A DNA stretch of 64,000 bases. It comes from Aphelocoma coerulescens (lineage: Eukaryota > Chordata > Aves > Passeriformes > Corvidae). This document shows positions 1 through 11,026 of the stretch, piece after piece. The position numbers and the translations under genes were made by a program. The number at the start of each line of letters is the position of its first letter. The first letter of the stretch is position 1. Below the pieces are notes generated by a model, which saw only the letters and a list, made by a program, of their open reading frames with translations, had not been told where the DNA came from and made no database searches. The stretch covers positions 372,001 through 436,000 of the forward strand of contig NW_027183804.1 of the NCBI RefSeq assembly GCF_041296385.1, in the 5' to 3' direction.

Positions 1-82
1 GTGAACTTCAAGGCTTCCAGCAGAAGGGAGATGCTGTCCACGTTTTGGATTCTCCTTAGCCTGAACCTTCAATGTCCAATAA
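1..82. repeat. tail of an upstream inverted arm
   Basis: These bases are identical to 43,418-43,499, which is the outer end of the right arm in unit 1. They are also the reverse complement of about 5,627-5,709 with roughly 4 mismatches in 80 bases. Homology to the arm stops near base 82, where spacer DNA begins. The window therefore probably opens just inside the end of a preceding right arm. Confidence 0.75.
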
Positions 83-425
83 CGCAGCGTTTGGTGCTCG
101 AGGCACTGACTCTGGCGTGCCCCTGGTCAGAGACAGTCCAGCTGCGTTACCTCCACGCGTCGCTGAAGCGACTTCGGGATCAGGAAAAGAGCTTGCTGGG
201 CTAGCTAGCTGGCTTCTTTGCAGAGGGAAACACGGCAGGAGCCGTTGATGTCGGCTCACGTTAGCTCAGAGACAAAGGAAGAGAGGGGCTGTTCAGGTCT
301 GGCTTCTAACAGGTTTAATGCGATAGGATGAGGATGAGGTCGGATTGATGGGAATCCGCTCCTCGGAGCCTTGTCCTCAGTTTTATAGGGAATTTGAAAA
401 CCCCCTGTAACTATTCCTGAAAAGA
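83..425 (-). mobile_element. possible LTR fragment
   Basis: Read on the minus strand, this stretch has a TATAAAA motif (381-387) followed about 65 bases later by ATTAAA (314-319). That is the spacing expected of a retroviral promoter, R region and poly(A) signal. No terminal TG/CA pair, target duplication or partner LTR was found. It abuts the arm boundary at base 82 and the ERVK remnant that begins near 440. Ordinary non-coding DNA is a fair alternative. Confidence 0.3.
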
Positions 426-442
426 CCTGCCTTGCTAAATTA

Positions 443-880
443 GTGCCTTTTAAGTCTTGTGTCCCCAGGATAGAACAACAAACTCACAAAGATAACAGCA
501 GTGGATCTACAGGACTTCTGCAGGCCTTCTGGACTGCAGACATCTCTGACCAAAGGCCACAGATGACGTGTACCCTGATCCTGCCGAACGCCCGTCCGCC
601 CTGGACTCAGCTTCAAGGTTTGATTGATACTGGTGCTGATGTAACTATCATCTCCTTCTCTGCGTGGCCTCCCTCATGGCCTTTACCCCCAGTGGGATCG
701 GCCATCACAGGATGAGGATGAACCACACAGAGCTATTGAAGCGAACGGCCTGTGACGGTGAAGGACTCAGAGGGGCACACAGCTACAATTAGGCCTTATG
801 TTACTACCACTTCCCTTAACCTTTGGGGACGGGATGTGTTGGCAGCCTGGGGCATACGGATCGGGACAAATTTTTAGCAG
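443..880 (+). pseudogene. ERVK-type protease remnant
   Basis: Encodes a class II (betaretrovirus-like) aspartic protease segment. The catalytic L-I-D-T-G-A-D motif is at about 619-639 and is followed by a W-P-P-S-W-P stretch typical of ERVK proteases. The first open frame stops at 713-715. A second frame continues the family pattern (S-L-N-L-W-G-R-D-V-L-A-A-W-G near 807-850) up to a TAG at about 878-880, so at least one frameshift separates the halves. No gag precedes it, and most of reverse transcriptase is missing after it. Non-functional. Confidence 0.75.
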
Positions 881-889
881 GGGTCACTG

Positions 890-1127
890 TGCGCAAAGGT
901 GCACAGTATCCTACACTGCCTTTGCAGTGGTTGATTAACACACCAATCCGAGTCAGACTCTGCTTAGTTAGTTGAATTAAGGGCTGTTATCATGGCTTTT
1001 CAACGATTCTCACAGGAACCTTTGAATTTGGTTACTGAAGCCGACTAGCAAAAGCTCGTATACAATTAATCACCTTACGGTACCACAAAATTCAAAGAAT
1101 CCTGTTCTTCTGAATCACTTTCTCTCA
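890..1127 (+). pseudogene. ERVK pol relics (RT start and RNase H scraps)
   Basis: About 910-955 reads like the opening of an ERVK reverse transcriptase (L-P-L-Q-W-L, then P-I-R-V). About 970-1,060 reads like an RNase H segment (A-V-I-M-A-F-Q-R-F, then L-N-L-V-T) interrupted by a TAG. The RT palm, most of RNase H and the integrase core are absent, so large deletions joined these fragments. Assignment rests on short recognisable strings only. Confidence 0.55.
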
Positions 1128-1484
1128 TTGCAATCTGCAGGCAAGAGACAACTGCCCTGGGCAAAAGTCTGGGTGTGGAATTTACTCACTAACCAGTGGG
1201 ACGGCCTGCGGGAACTTATGGTTTGGGGTCGTGGCTATGCTTGCGTTTCTACAGATACTGGGGTACGGTGGCTAGCTGCAAAATGTGTTCGCCCTGCCCT
1301 ACGGCACCAGAGGCAGAACAGGCAACCTCCAAATGATGACCAGAACACCAACCATCCAAGTGGCCACCAGAATGTAGATCATCAGCCATCAGACTCTTCT
1401 GATGATGACCAAGATGTTGACCATCAGGCAGATGGTCCTTCTACAAGCAGAGACTGGGATGGTCCTTCCACAAGCAGAGACTGA
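1128..1484 (+). pseudogene. ERVK integrase C-terminal domain remnant
   Basis: A 118-residue open frame whose first half matches the DNA-binding C-terminal domain of betaretroviral integrases (V-W-V-W-N-L-L-T, W-G-R-G-Y-A-C-V-S-T, A-K-C-V-R-P). The second half is a hydrophilic Q/N/D/H-rich tail with a repeated G-P-S-T-S-R-D element at the end. The HHCC zinc-binding and DDE catalytic domains are missing, so it cannot integrate DNA. The stop is 116 bp before the polypurine tract, with no env in between. Confidence 0.75.
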
Positions 1485-1599
1485 ACTTTAAATTTCTTGT
1501 TATGGAGTCAGATCGTTAAAGCCTTAAGGACATATTTAGAATTAATAACTGATGTAAATTTCTATTTAGGATTAATAGTGGAGTTGTTATCTTATCAAA

Positions 1600-1613
1600 C
1601 AAAAAGGGGGAAT
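1600..1613 (+). other. ERVK polypurine tract
   Basis: An A-run followed by G-run (AAAAAGGGGGAA) sits immediately before the TG that opens the LTR, the standard primer site for plus-strand DNA synthesis. It fixes the 5' edge of the LTR at 1,614. Confidence 0.75.
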
Positions 1614-2029
1614 TGTAGATACCAAAATGCTGCTAGCGAGGATTTTCTTGCTATTTTCTAAGTCTGTGAGAGACTTTTCTCTCTCACAGAAGAGGTAGCA
1701 GAGTATGTAAACAACCAAGCCACCTGCAACCTTGAAAAGTCTGGTTTATGGTCTAGTAGAAAAATATTTTGACAATGGATGGTTTAGGATTTTAGCCAAT
1801 CACCCCAAGGGGGGGGGCTGATCCTTTGTCCAATTAGACTATGAAGAAAAAAGTCTGTAAAAGAGTTTGTGAAATAATTAAATGAATAAATCTTGGTGCA
1901 CAATTCCTGCCTGCTGGATCTTCTCTCCTCCTCCTCCCTATGGCTGCGGGACACAGTGATACACCCTAGGGCCCAGGCCTGCGGTAATAGACCACAATTA
2001 CAAGTGAACTGCAACACAAGCAGCTAACA
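1614..2029 (+). mobile_element. ERVK 3' LTR
   Basis: 416-bp LTR opening with TGTAGATACC after the polypurine tract and closing with ...CTAACA. It contains an AATAAA poly(A) signal at 1,885-1,890 and a pyrimidine-rich stretch near 1,920-1,945. No matching 5' LTR is recognisable upstream, so the 5' half of the provirus has been lost or replaced. A near-identical copy is at 45,031-45,446. Confidence 0.75.
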
Positions 2030-5000
2030 CATTCCTCCTGTGATAAATGAGTGAACGATAAATTTTGTCTTTCGCATCTATCACTTTAACATTTAGAAGT
2101 GAGAATGTACTATGTAGAAATAGTGTTAAGGTAAAATATAGGTAAGTAAAAACAAGACTAGAGTAAATTGTAACTTCGAATGAGTGGTAACATGTTGGGA
2201 AACGTAGGAAGAAACACATGATAATAAATGTCCTTTAAGTTGAGAAATTACAGAGGTGGAAACCAAGACATCTTCAAGAAACAAAGAAGATAAACCGCAT
2301 GCATCCCAGGAAGTCTGTTATCTCATCAAAACTCACACCTCCCAAAGAACCCATCAACTACAAATTAGGTTGGAGACTGAGGAGGCACCGGAGGGGGGTG
2401 CCTGCCTTCAATTCTGGAGCTACTCAGAGGACCGAGGTGGCAGTGTGCTGGCGTGTGCTGGCGCAAGGGGGCAGAGACGGAGGGGGGAAAGTTGAGTGAA
2501 GTGTAAATGACTTTCTGGGCTTAAGGACTATGTTTAAAGAAGTACTAAAGTTCACAGTAAAATGAATGGAGCCACGCCTCTAGCAATATTGCTAAGTGCT
2601 CCTGCACTGTGATATGCCTTTGTTCTACTAATAAATGCTCAATATTATGCTGCTGAAAATTCCGCTTGGGAATTCATCTTTCTCACTTCTTCCCTTAAAA
2701 TCAGTTCTAAGAATTTAGTGTGAAATACATTTAGGCTTGGTCCACATTATTTTTAGTTCAAATAAACACATCTAAATTTTTTCCATCTTTCCCATTAAAG
2801 GATTTTGGTTTTGGCTCATTCTTTCAGCATTTTGCCAGCAATCTGCTCAATGCTCTTTCCTTAGGAATGAAAGCTGTAGCCTGATATTACAAAGTGTTTG
2901 GTGAAACCTTTACCATGACTCTCAAGTCGCAACATGCCAGATAATCACTGGTTTTCAAAGCTGCTTGAAGATAGAAGGAAAGCGTCAAAGGTTTATGCAT
3001 GAATCAGCATCCCCTTGTCACAACGTCATGCTGCAGTGATCCTTGCAGAGCTCTAAGACTGGATTTAAAGGAGAAAAGCTCAATACTGGCTCCTGAGCCA
3101 GCAGGATGAAACATCCAAGATTGTACATATATTACTTCTGTGCTAAAACTACTGTATGAAAACGTCTTACCATTATGGCAGTTTTATAGTACTCCATAGG
3201 AGACATCTCTTTAAATGACTCTAATATCCTTTCAGTGCTAAAATTGAGAAGGGGGTTGATCCATAGTTAACTCATGTAAACACGAGTGAACTACTAAGAG
3301 ACAGCAAATGTTAATCACAAAACCTAAGCAGCAGGATTCGCCTTAATCTTGTCAAGATAAGAGGAACAGGATCTTTTGAAAACCGGCACAGAGATCGCTG
3401 CATCAGCCACCGAAGAACTGTGCATGCTCCAGAAAGAAAGGTAAAAAGTGCATTGTGACAAAGACTACTGATCTTCATCAGAAAGACCCTCGAGGAAGAA
3501 GAGGAGCCTTCCTCAGTGCGCCCATCAGCGTACACAGCGCATGCATGGCACGTATGCTAATGATATTAATGACTTCCGAGAAGTAATTTCCAGAACCACT
3601 CCTATCCCAAGAATTGTGATGAATGTTCATAAATTTTACACATAATGCTGGACTGTATGGAGTGCTCTGTGTGTGTGTGTTAGGAGGAGTGATCCCCCAT
3701 GCACCCAGCGCCGAATAAAGCAAATACCCGCTTCTCTGACTCTGAAGCATCTCTAGGCCTGGTTTTGGGCAATTCAAAATAGGTGAATACACATTACAAC
3801 TACAGCTGAAGTTGTTGCGTAGGCAGATTGAAGAGGAAAGGATTTCATCTTCATCACTCTCCTTCTTTCTTGTTTTGACAGAATTAAGAACTTGTAAAAA
3901 ATCTGATATCACTGATGCTCACCACTCTTCCAATTAGACTACGCTCACTTAGGCAACGAAGTCCAGAGCTTCGGATATCTCCCGCTTCTGCCCTAGGAAT
4001 TGCTTCCAGTGCTGTACCTTTGCTCCAGCTGCGAAACCAAACCAGCAGAACCAAGGAAGTTCTCTCTGAATGAACCATTGCTCTTGAAGGCTACAACGGT
4101 AGTCATGGCAGTGAACACTGCTCTTCACTGGGCCATTCCTCTGAAAAAAAACCATGCACCACCTCTCAACCTAAACCGTTAAGCCTCCTGCTGATGCTGA
4201 CTGACAAAGCGTCCAACTGCACTTAGATTCCAACAGCTACTTCCAATGACCTGTCAACAGAGCTTTGCAGACTTGCAACAGAGCAACAAACTAAAGGGGC
4301 TATGTTTCATGGCTGTTTTTCAAACATCATTGACTTATGTCCCTTTGCCAGCTTAAGTGAAGGTGGCCCATCCACCTTGGTCAAAATCAGCAGAATTTTG
4401 GCCCAATTTGTTGTTACGCAACACATCATGACACAATCTCTTGGTGTTGATGCAAAATTCCCACTGAAGTGCATGTCGTTACATGACTTAAGGCTACCTA
4501 CTCACAGAGTGTCCACTCCACTGCCACACCCATTTTCTGGCCACCTTGAAATGACTGAGCTGTCTTACTGTTCCCAACATTCCTCAGGGGTACGTGACCA
4601 CCATAGCCTCCCTTCTGAAGTTTAGGAACCTAAGTAGTACTAGCAATAGCAGTTTATCCAAAATCCATTTGCTCCATCAACAAACTCCGAGCAAGCGCTG
4701 AGAATTAGTTTCAAGACTTCTACATATATTTACAGGGAGCTTTTTGTTTGCTTGTTTGTTTTTAAAGCAGATGGAGTAGTGCGATGTTTCCCTGAGGCTA
4801 CCAGGGCTGCGAGGCAGGCAGGCAGAGCCCTGGCATGGGTGGCACAGGGGACCCCGGGCGCTGACGGCTGCCACCAGCGCAGGCCAGCTCGGAACTGGCA
4901 GGCAGGGCTGCACCCCGCGTCTGCCACAACAGCTGCAGCTTCTGCAGCCTGAAACACAGCTGGCTCAGGGGTTCAAATTAAGAGCCAAAACCTTTTGCTG

Positions 5001-5626
5001 CTCAATTTGGGGCAGAGAAAGGTCATCACTTCTAGCATGGCATAAGCCTGCCACTACATTTCTGTGAAGGAAAATCACCTTGTTAGAGTGAAACTCCTGA
5101 GTAAAATACTGAAGCGCTTTCAGATTCGTATTATCTGACATTTCTGTGACCTTCTTTTATACCTGCATTGTTTCCTACTGCTGGTTTTGGGCACAAGTTC
5201 TGTGTACACTATTCTGGAAACAAAAAAATAACCCAAAACCAACACCCACTCCTCCCCCACCATCACTCCTTCCCCAGCCCCAAGCCTAACAAAACCAGCC
5301 TGCAGAATGTGCAGGATTTCAAATGAGAACAAGCATAGATGGGACATCAAAAGATGGATTCTCCTTAGACATTTGTGCATGCAGTGCTCTGCAATCAACT
5401 CCTAAATTCTACTCCTCGTACACCAAATATTTGTCTTGGGAACTCCTTGTTCTCCATTCCAACCCTTCTGAGAGGGTAATCGAGGAGTTACTCTACATAT
5501 TTTAAGCACATGTTGCACTAGTCAAATCCAATGCACAGCATTACTTGACTAACTGAGGCGGTGGCAAGGTCAATTAAGACCTGTTCATGTCTTAATTTGG
5601 AGCTCTTCCAACTGCTTGAAAAGTGA
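2030..5626. other. spacer between palindromes, no gene recognised
   Basis: A+T-rich non-coding DNA unique to the spacer, absent from the right arm. There is an AATAAA at about 2,629 in LTR-like surroundings, a short (TG)n near 3,668-3,680 and a G+C-rich patch at 4,795-4,950. Open frames reach only about 145 residues (3,478-3,912, minus) and resemble no family I know. The copy at 45,447-49,043 appears identical. Confidence 0.6.
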
Positions 5627-5787
5627 AGCCTTGGACGTTGAAGGTTCAGACTAAGGAGAATCCAAAATGTGGATAGCATCTCCCTTCTGCTGGAAGCCTT
5701 GAAGTTCACCACTGCAGTCTGCAGCCTACACAGATCATGTGAGTATTGTAAAAGTTCTCCAAGGAAGAGCAAGAACGAGGCTAATGC

Positions 5788-6102
5788 ATGCACACAAACG
5801 CTGATCAAAAGCACTTGATGCTCTTGGACAAAAATAGGGAACCTTCACTTTTGGAAAGACAAGGTGACTATGGTTGTCTCTACAGTACTAGTAGGAAAAT
5901 ATCCCTGAAGTTTTGCAAAACCTCTTTTCAGGGGTTTGTTAACTTCATCTTTGTTAAGAACTGGGGAACACAGGGAGACCTGTCACTTTTTTTGCAGAAT
6001 GCCATAGAAACTGCTACACTCACTTCAACAACAGTCCAAGTAACCTTCTCTGCAAATACTGACCATTTGCAGTTCTGGTTGATACAAGCCCCCATTACCT
6101 AA
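5788..6102 (+). other. conserved 104-codon open frame, function unknown
   Basis: An open frame of 104 codons in the outer part of the left arm. The inverted copy at 43,025-43,339 encodes exactly the same residues. I recognise no domain, signal peptide or membrane segment. The perfect match can be explained by recent arm duplication or conversion without any coding constraint. Listed because it is the largest unassigned frame in the outer arm; coding status is doubtful. Confidence 0.2.
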
Positions 6103-6389
6103 GAAAGGAACAACTCGGCAAGCAGTTTGCAAAGATGAACAACTTAGCACGACTGCGGCTGATGACATGCCCTGACCTTTTTTGCCTTCAGCTATGGGTG
6201 CCGTACCCTCCTACCCTCACACATGCCACTCAAAGCTCCTTGCGTGGAGCTCTCGCACCACCTATGACAGCAACTGTGCCAAGCCGCCACCCTTCTTCAG
6301 CACCATCGCACCTACCACAAGGTAGCTGAATCAGAGGGAAAAGGAGGTCGCCAATGGAGGGAAGTTGTACCCCCTGACAGCTAAGCTCC

Positions 6390-7330
6390 AACTACGGTGT
6401 CGCTTATGTCCTTCCCAGGACGGGCGGGAAAACGCCTCGGCGCAGCGCAGCGCTGGCCGGGAGCGGCCGGCACGGCACCGAGCGCGCTCCCCACTCCCTC
6501 CCGCCCGCGCCGCTGCGGAGACCCCGGGTTCGCCGGAATCGGCCACATGCTGCACGGAGGGCAGCGCGGCAAAGGCGGCCTCCCCTCGTCGCCCGGGGAA
6601 GGCCGGCCTCGGATCCCCGCTCTCTCCACCGGCACGGGCAGTGCCAGCAGCCTCTCGCTGTGGTCGCCGCTGGCCGAAAGCCTCGCCGCGCACCGCCCGG
6701 CCGGCCCCGCCGCTCCGCGGGGTCACACGGCACCTGCCGTGGGCGGCCGCCGAGCGACAGGAAGCAGAAGCGCTCACCGCCGCGCCGCTCGCCGCCCCGC
6801 CCGGGCGCTCCTCTCCTCGCGCTACCACGATGGCGCCGGCCCGCCCCGCCTTCCCCGTCGCCTGCGGCGCAACGCGGCTGCTCCGAGCCACGCAGCACGC
6901 GTGCGGCCGGGCCCTGCCGAGCTGCCGGCGGAGCCGGGGCACAGCCCGGGCGGGAGAGCTTCCGGCGAGGCTGGGCGGGCGGCGAGCGCGGCCGAGCGTG
7001 AGCGCGCCAGGCGGGCGGCGGGCGGCGGCGCGATGGAGAGCTAGATGGAGGCGGCAGCACCGCGCGGCATAAAATAGCTGATCGTCCGGCAGCCGCCCGC
7101 TCCGCAGCCCCTCGGCTGCTGTCGAGAAGGGCCCCGGCCCTGGCCGCGCCGGTGGCGAGGCGGCTCCGCAGCCCGCGGGCAGCCCTGGCGGGGCAGGGGA
7201 GCACTGCGGGCAGCCCCGGGGCCGCGCAGCCGTCTGCAACGCGCGGTGGGAGCCGCTGGGAACTATTTTACACGTCCCGGGGGGCTGGAGAGGAGCACGG
7301 AGACCACGCGGCAGGTCGCTGCCGTTAGGG
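6390..7330. promoter_or_regulatory. CpG island (left arm)
   Basis: About 0.95 kb of very G+C-rich DNA dense in CpG, in sharp contrast to A+T-rich flanks, with GGGCGG-type boxes and a TATAAAA-like element at about 7,068-7,075. This is the usual look of a vertebrate gene promoter. Long open frames here on both strands (up to 385 codons) follow from the rarity of stop codons in such DNA. The frames overlap on opposite strands and none resembles a known protein. Which strand is transcribed is not evident. Confidence 0.75.
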
Positions 7331-7364
7331 AAAATTAATCCACGATGCCTGAGGTTTATATCCG

Positions 7365-7815
7365 AAAAGGAGACAGAGGAGTCCTGCAACATTCTTCGAC
7401 TACAGGGAGAGTCCATGGGGCTTTTCCCATGGCGTCTGTCAAACGGTTGCGGGATGCAGCCCCCTTTTGATGCCAAGTTCCCGGCCACAGCACCCTCTTC
7501 CTTTTCCCCACTGGCTGAGGTATTCGGGAGATACAGACTTCCGGAACTGCCTACTCTATGCGCCCCCCTCTAATATGCACCCCCCTCTTGGCATCGAGAA
7601 GAAAGAAAAGAACCCCATTCCTAATGCTCTTAAGTCTTTGTTGCCTTGCTCTAGGTTCAGGAATTTAACACGGCCTTGATTAATCAACAGTCTCTGATGA
7701 TTAGTAACAGTTCTAGAGAACTCCTAGTTTCTTCTGTTACTTCACTAGCCATAACTTCCTAGCCTTGTCTACAGGCCGATTCACACGGTCTCTTTGTAAA
7801 GACTCATCCATCTCA
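7365..7815 (-). mobile_element. ERV-2 3' LTR
   Basis: Aligns over its length with 11,027-11,457 but has about 20 extra bases near 7,497-7,516 and many substitutions, so the pair is old. On the minus strand a purine-rich tract (about 7,816-7,840) lies directly before a TG, as expected at the start of a 3' LTR. The low-coordinate edge is uncertain by about 20 bases because similarity continues past the first TG at 7,385. Confidence 0.7.
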
Positions 7816-8039
7816 TTCCTTTTAATCCCTCCTCTTTTTATTTGCTCTGTATTTGTCTTTACAAACCTTAATTACCATGGATTTAATTTTTTTCTTCTGG
7901 AGTCTTCTTGGGTTTTGCTATTATTTGCAGTGACATCCTTTTCTGTCCTTTTGTAGTCATTTCTGGATCAGGTAGGCATGGCTGCTAGCGGCATCCCCTT
8001 GAGCACCTGCTGAAAGAGCTGCCGCCAGCATGGTGTCAC

Positions 8040-8705
8040 ACATGGTAAAAAGATGAGAGTTGCTATAGCATGTAAGAGGAGGAATCGTATTCATTTAGCC
8101 CAGAGCTGGCCAGTTAACCATGAAAACATGTCCCATCCCCATCCTTTCAACATTTGGACAGGTCCACGAGCTGACGTTATTTCCTTTGTTATTTGTTTGA
8201 CCACTTTTCCGCTGTCATCTGCTTGCAAACAGCAGCTCGAGTCATTTAATTTCCCACAAACTCCTCCTTCTTCTGCCAACAGATAATCTAATACCATCCA
8301 ATGTTGAAATACCGCTTTCCTCATTTAAGTGGGTTGCTCAGCAAAAAGGTCAAGCGCTGTGGCTGGCTGGTTGGTAATTATTTCCGAGACAGCTTGTAAC
8401 CTAATTATCTCCTTCAAATGATAAATGGGTTCCCAGGCATCTGGGATTAATTCCTTAGGTTTCCAAGGGGCTGGTCCATCGTGTTGGGTAACTTGTTCTG
8501 TTGGCCGTTCATCATTTCCCCGTTTTGGGGTGCTCCCTCCAGCCAGGGCTGCATCAGCTGACTGCTTTTCTCTAATTAAATCATCACAGATTTTGATTCC
8601 TAAGCGATTTCCCAGAACTTGTAGTAGCAAAAAGAACAACAGTCTACTAAATATACCATATCCCTGACCAGTTTGGAGGTAACCTGAGCTAAGCATGTTG
8701 GCCAC
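8040..8705 (-). pseudogene. ERV-2 env, transmembrane subunit
   Basis: Transmembrane-subunit relic. The 8,325-8,705 frame has a heptad-rich segment (L-K-E-I-I-R-L-Q-A-V). After a TAA the same subunit continues in 8,091-8,324 with [12 protein letters not shown] and a cysteine motif spaced C-x7-C-C. Gammaretroviral envelopes normally show C-x6-C-C, so this family has one extra residue. The frame then runs to a stop at 8,091 with no clear membrane anchor. Broken and not expected to be made. Confidence 0.7.
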
Positions 8706-9540
8706 AAATCCAATACTGTCCTTTCAAAGCCCGTGTTCCATTAGCAAAGGAACCTACCCATGGTCATCAATTGGTGGCTCAAAATACAGCAGGATTCCCG
8801 GGCCTAACGGTCCTCCAACAAGAGTTGCCCCACCATAAGGGTCCCAGCATTTGCATTTCCAAGCTCCCGCACAGGGTTCCCACCTACATTTACATCTGCA
8901 AGCTGCTTGGTTGGATTTGGAGCAGAACTCACTAAAAGGCTTTGAGTTCCAATCCGGTGTGGCCATTCCCACTGATAATCACAAACAACATGTCTTCTAC
9001 TTGTGGAATTTTTGTGGGGACTGCTCAAAAACAGGTGGTCAAAAAAACCCCTTGTCCCTCCCCATTGCTTTACAGGCTTCCAAATATTTTTGGTAAGTGT
9101 GATAAGAACGCCTTACGCAGCTACTGTTAGTGAGCCGAACAGGTATTTGATTGCATTTGCCTTGATATTTGGAACAATTGGAAGGAGGGCAATTGGGGGT
9201 CCAAACCCAGTTGTTCAAGCCCAGAGGGAAAGTCAATTGACAATTGCCTTTTCCTACATAGACACGCCCTATCCTATTTAGGCAATAAGTGCCTGTTGGA
9301 GAAGAATGAAGTGGCCATGAACTTCCTTCTTTGGCCCCAAATCCCATCCCACTGTGGCCCTCACATTGACCCACCATTTAGGTTCAGCTGGGCTAGCCAA
9401 CTATGGCCACTCTTCAGATCCTCCTGGCCCTCCACAGAGCCAGCAATTGCTAAGGTTAAAAACTTTTGCTACTTCTTCTCCTAAGGCTGCAAATTGATTC
9501 TCCCACTCCTGGCCTAAACTCAGCTAACCATATCAAAGTA
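8706..9540 (-). pseudogene. ERV-2 env, surface subunit
   Basis: Surface-subunit relic. A C-W-L-C motif at 9,434-9,445 (minus) is the disulfide-exchange motif of gammaretrovirus-type envelopes, and an in-frame TAG follows 11 codons later. A cysteine-rich open frame (9,039-9,377) and two overlapping short frames at 8,754-9,028 continue the subunit in different registers, so several frameshifts are present. No signal peptide was identified. Confidence 0.65.
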
Positions 9541-10124
9541 GAATTAGTAAGGAAAATGTTTTAATAGTGTCATCTAATTAGCTAGTCTAATTTTCCCGTT
9601 GTCTTCTGCAGCACCTGTGGCAATTGAAGACACAGAAACCACTTAACGTAACAAAATGGCCACAAGTATTAGCCCCCAAGCGAGTGGAGATTCTAGAGGA
9701 GGGATGCCTATACAGTCTATTTCAGCAGACGGTCTGAAGGTAGGACTGCGGGGCTTCTTCCGATGTCGAAGCACTGCCTACTGCTCCGGCCCACTCCTGC
9801 AGAGTGTCAGTCACGGCCTCCCGGCCTTCTCCTCCAGCTGAGATGTGCAAATCTCCGAGGCTTCAGAGACCTTGACCCGAGAGTGACGGGTTCACCTGTG
9901 TTCAGCTTACTTGACGGCTGTTTTCTGTCGTCAGTGACACTTGGAATGGGCCACGCCATTTCACCAGCACTGGCGCTTCTTTCTACTCCTTAATTAGGAC
10001 TCAATCTCCTGGTTGGATGTTAAAAGCAGCAAAGTCCAAAGGCCGGGCTTGCACCAGCTGAGTTTCCTGTTGAAGGGGTTTCACAAGAAGCAGGATCCTG
10101 GCCACAGATGGTTTTAAAAATGCA

Positions 10125-10690
10125 TCACTTGCCTCTACCCCCCCCCACTGGGTGGAGACTTACCAGGGCAATTGCAAACAACGATTGAAAGGCAGATAAC
10201 TGAATCTCTCTTCTGGGTTGGGCCCTCATTCTCACCAAAGCCAATGTCCAAAGCCCTACCCATGGCATCTTGGTTTCTATTACCAGCTTCAAAAGTTTTT
10301 TATTTCTCTCTTCATTGTTTTCTACCCGAGCCGAGCTCTGGGGGTGCCAGGGCCTATGGAGGTTCCATTGTGTTCCTAAAGAAGCCAAAACCCCTTGAAG
10401 GATCTTTCCTGCAAAATGAGTTCCCCTATCTGAATCTATTGCTTCTACAATGCTGTATCTTGGAATGATTTGTTCCAAAAATGCCTTAAGAACTGATCCT
10501 GTCATTACTGAAGTAGTTGGAAATACTTCTGGCCACCTTGCTAGCTGACATACGATTACCAGAAGATATTAAGCCTTGCCACTTGGGGCATCTCCGGAAA
10601 ATCCACCTGGCATCTTTGGAAGGGCCATGCAGCCCAAGGCCTCCCTCCTCTAGCAAGTTACTTTGTAACTTGGCTGTTGGCTTTAGCACA
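10125..10690 (-). pseudogene. ERV-2 integrase core remnant
   Basis: The 10,125-10,505 frame is an integrase catalytic core piece: I-I-P-R-Y, then S-D-R-G-T-H-F, then W-H-P-Q-S-S with V-E. The second Asp and the Glu keep the exact D-x35-E spacing of retroviral integrases. The usual S-S-G-Q is S-S-A-R here. An upstream frame (10,486-10,689) covers part of the region before it with a frameshift near 10,500. The HHCC domain and the rest of pol are missing. Confidence 0.75.
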
Positions 10691-11026
10691 GATCAAGCAA
10701 CCTTCAACAGCTCCTTTTGCCAGTCTAAAAAGACCCCCAGCAACATACATCATGAGATAGGCTTCTGCCAATCCTCAGGAAGTGCAAGAACTCTCTTAAT
10801 GGAGTTGCTTTAATATTGGTAGGGCCAAAGGTTCTGGTATCTCTTGTTTGCCATCCCTTGGAAACCAATTCTTGCCTTTTTTCTCTGCCACGCGACTTTT
10901 AACTGTATGTCAAACTGCTGCGGTAGAAAAGACAGCTTCCTGGGCAGTGATGGAGTCACGGGGAGCAAAGGGGGCATCTTGGAGAGTTCTGGCAGAAGTG
11001 TGGCTTTCTGAGTTTCTTCATCCACC

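Noticed and set aside
3478..4078. Possible exon-like frames on the minus strand in the spacer
   Set aside because: Low similarity to anything I know and no convincing splice-site pattern. Left as non-coding spacer.
6331..7488. Open frames of 385, 266, 235 and 215 codons across the CpG island on both strands
   Set aside because: They overlap in several registers in stop-poor G+C-rich DNA, are rich in Arg, Ala, Pro and Gly, have no recognisable domain and run into the ERV-2 LTR. They are best explained by composition.
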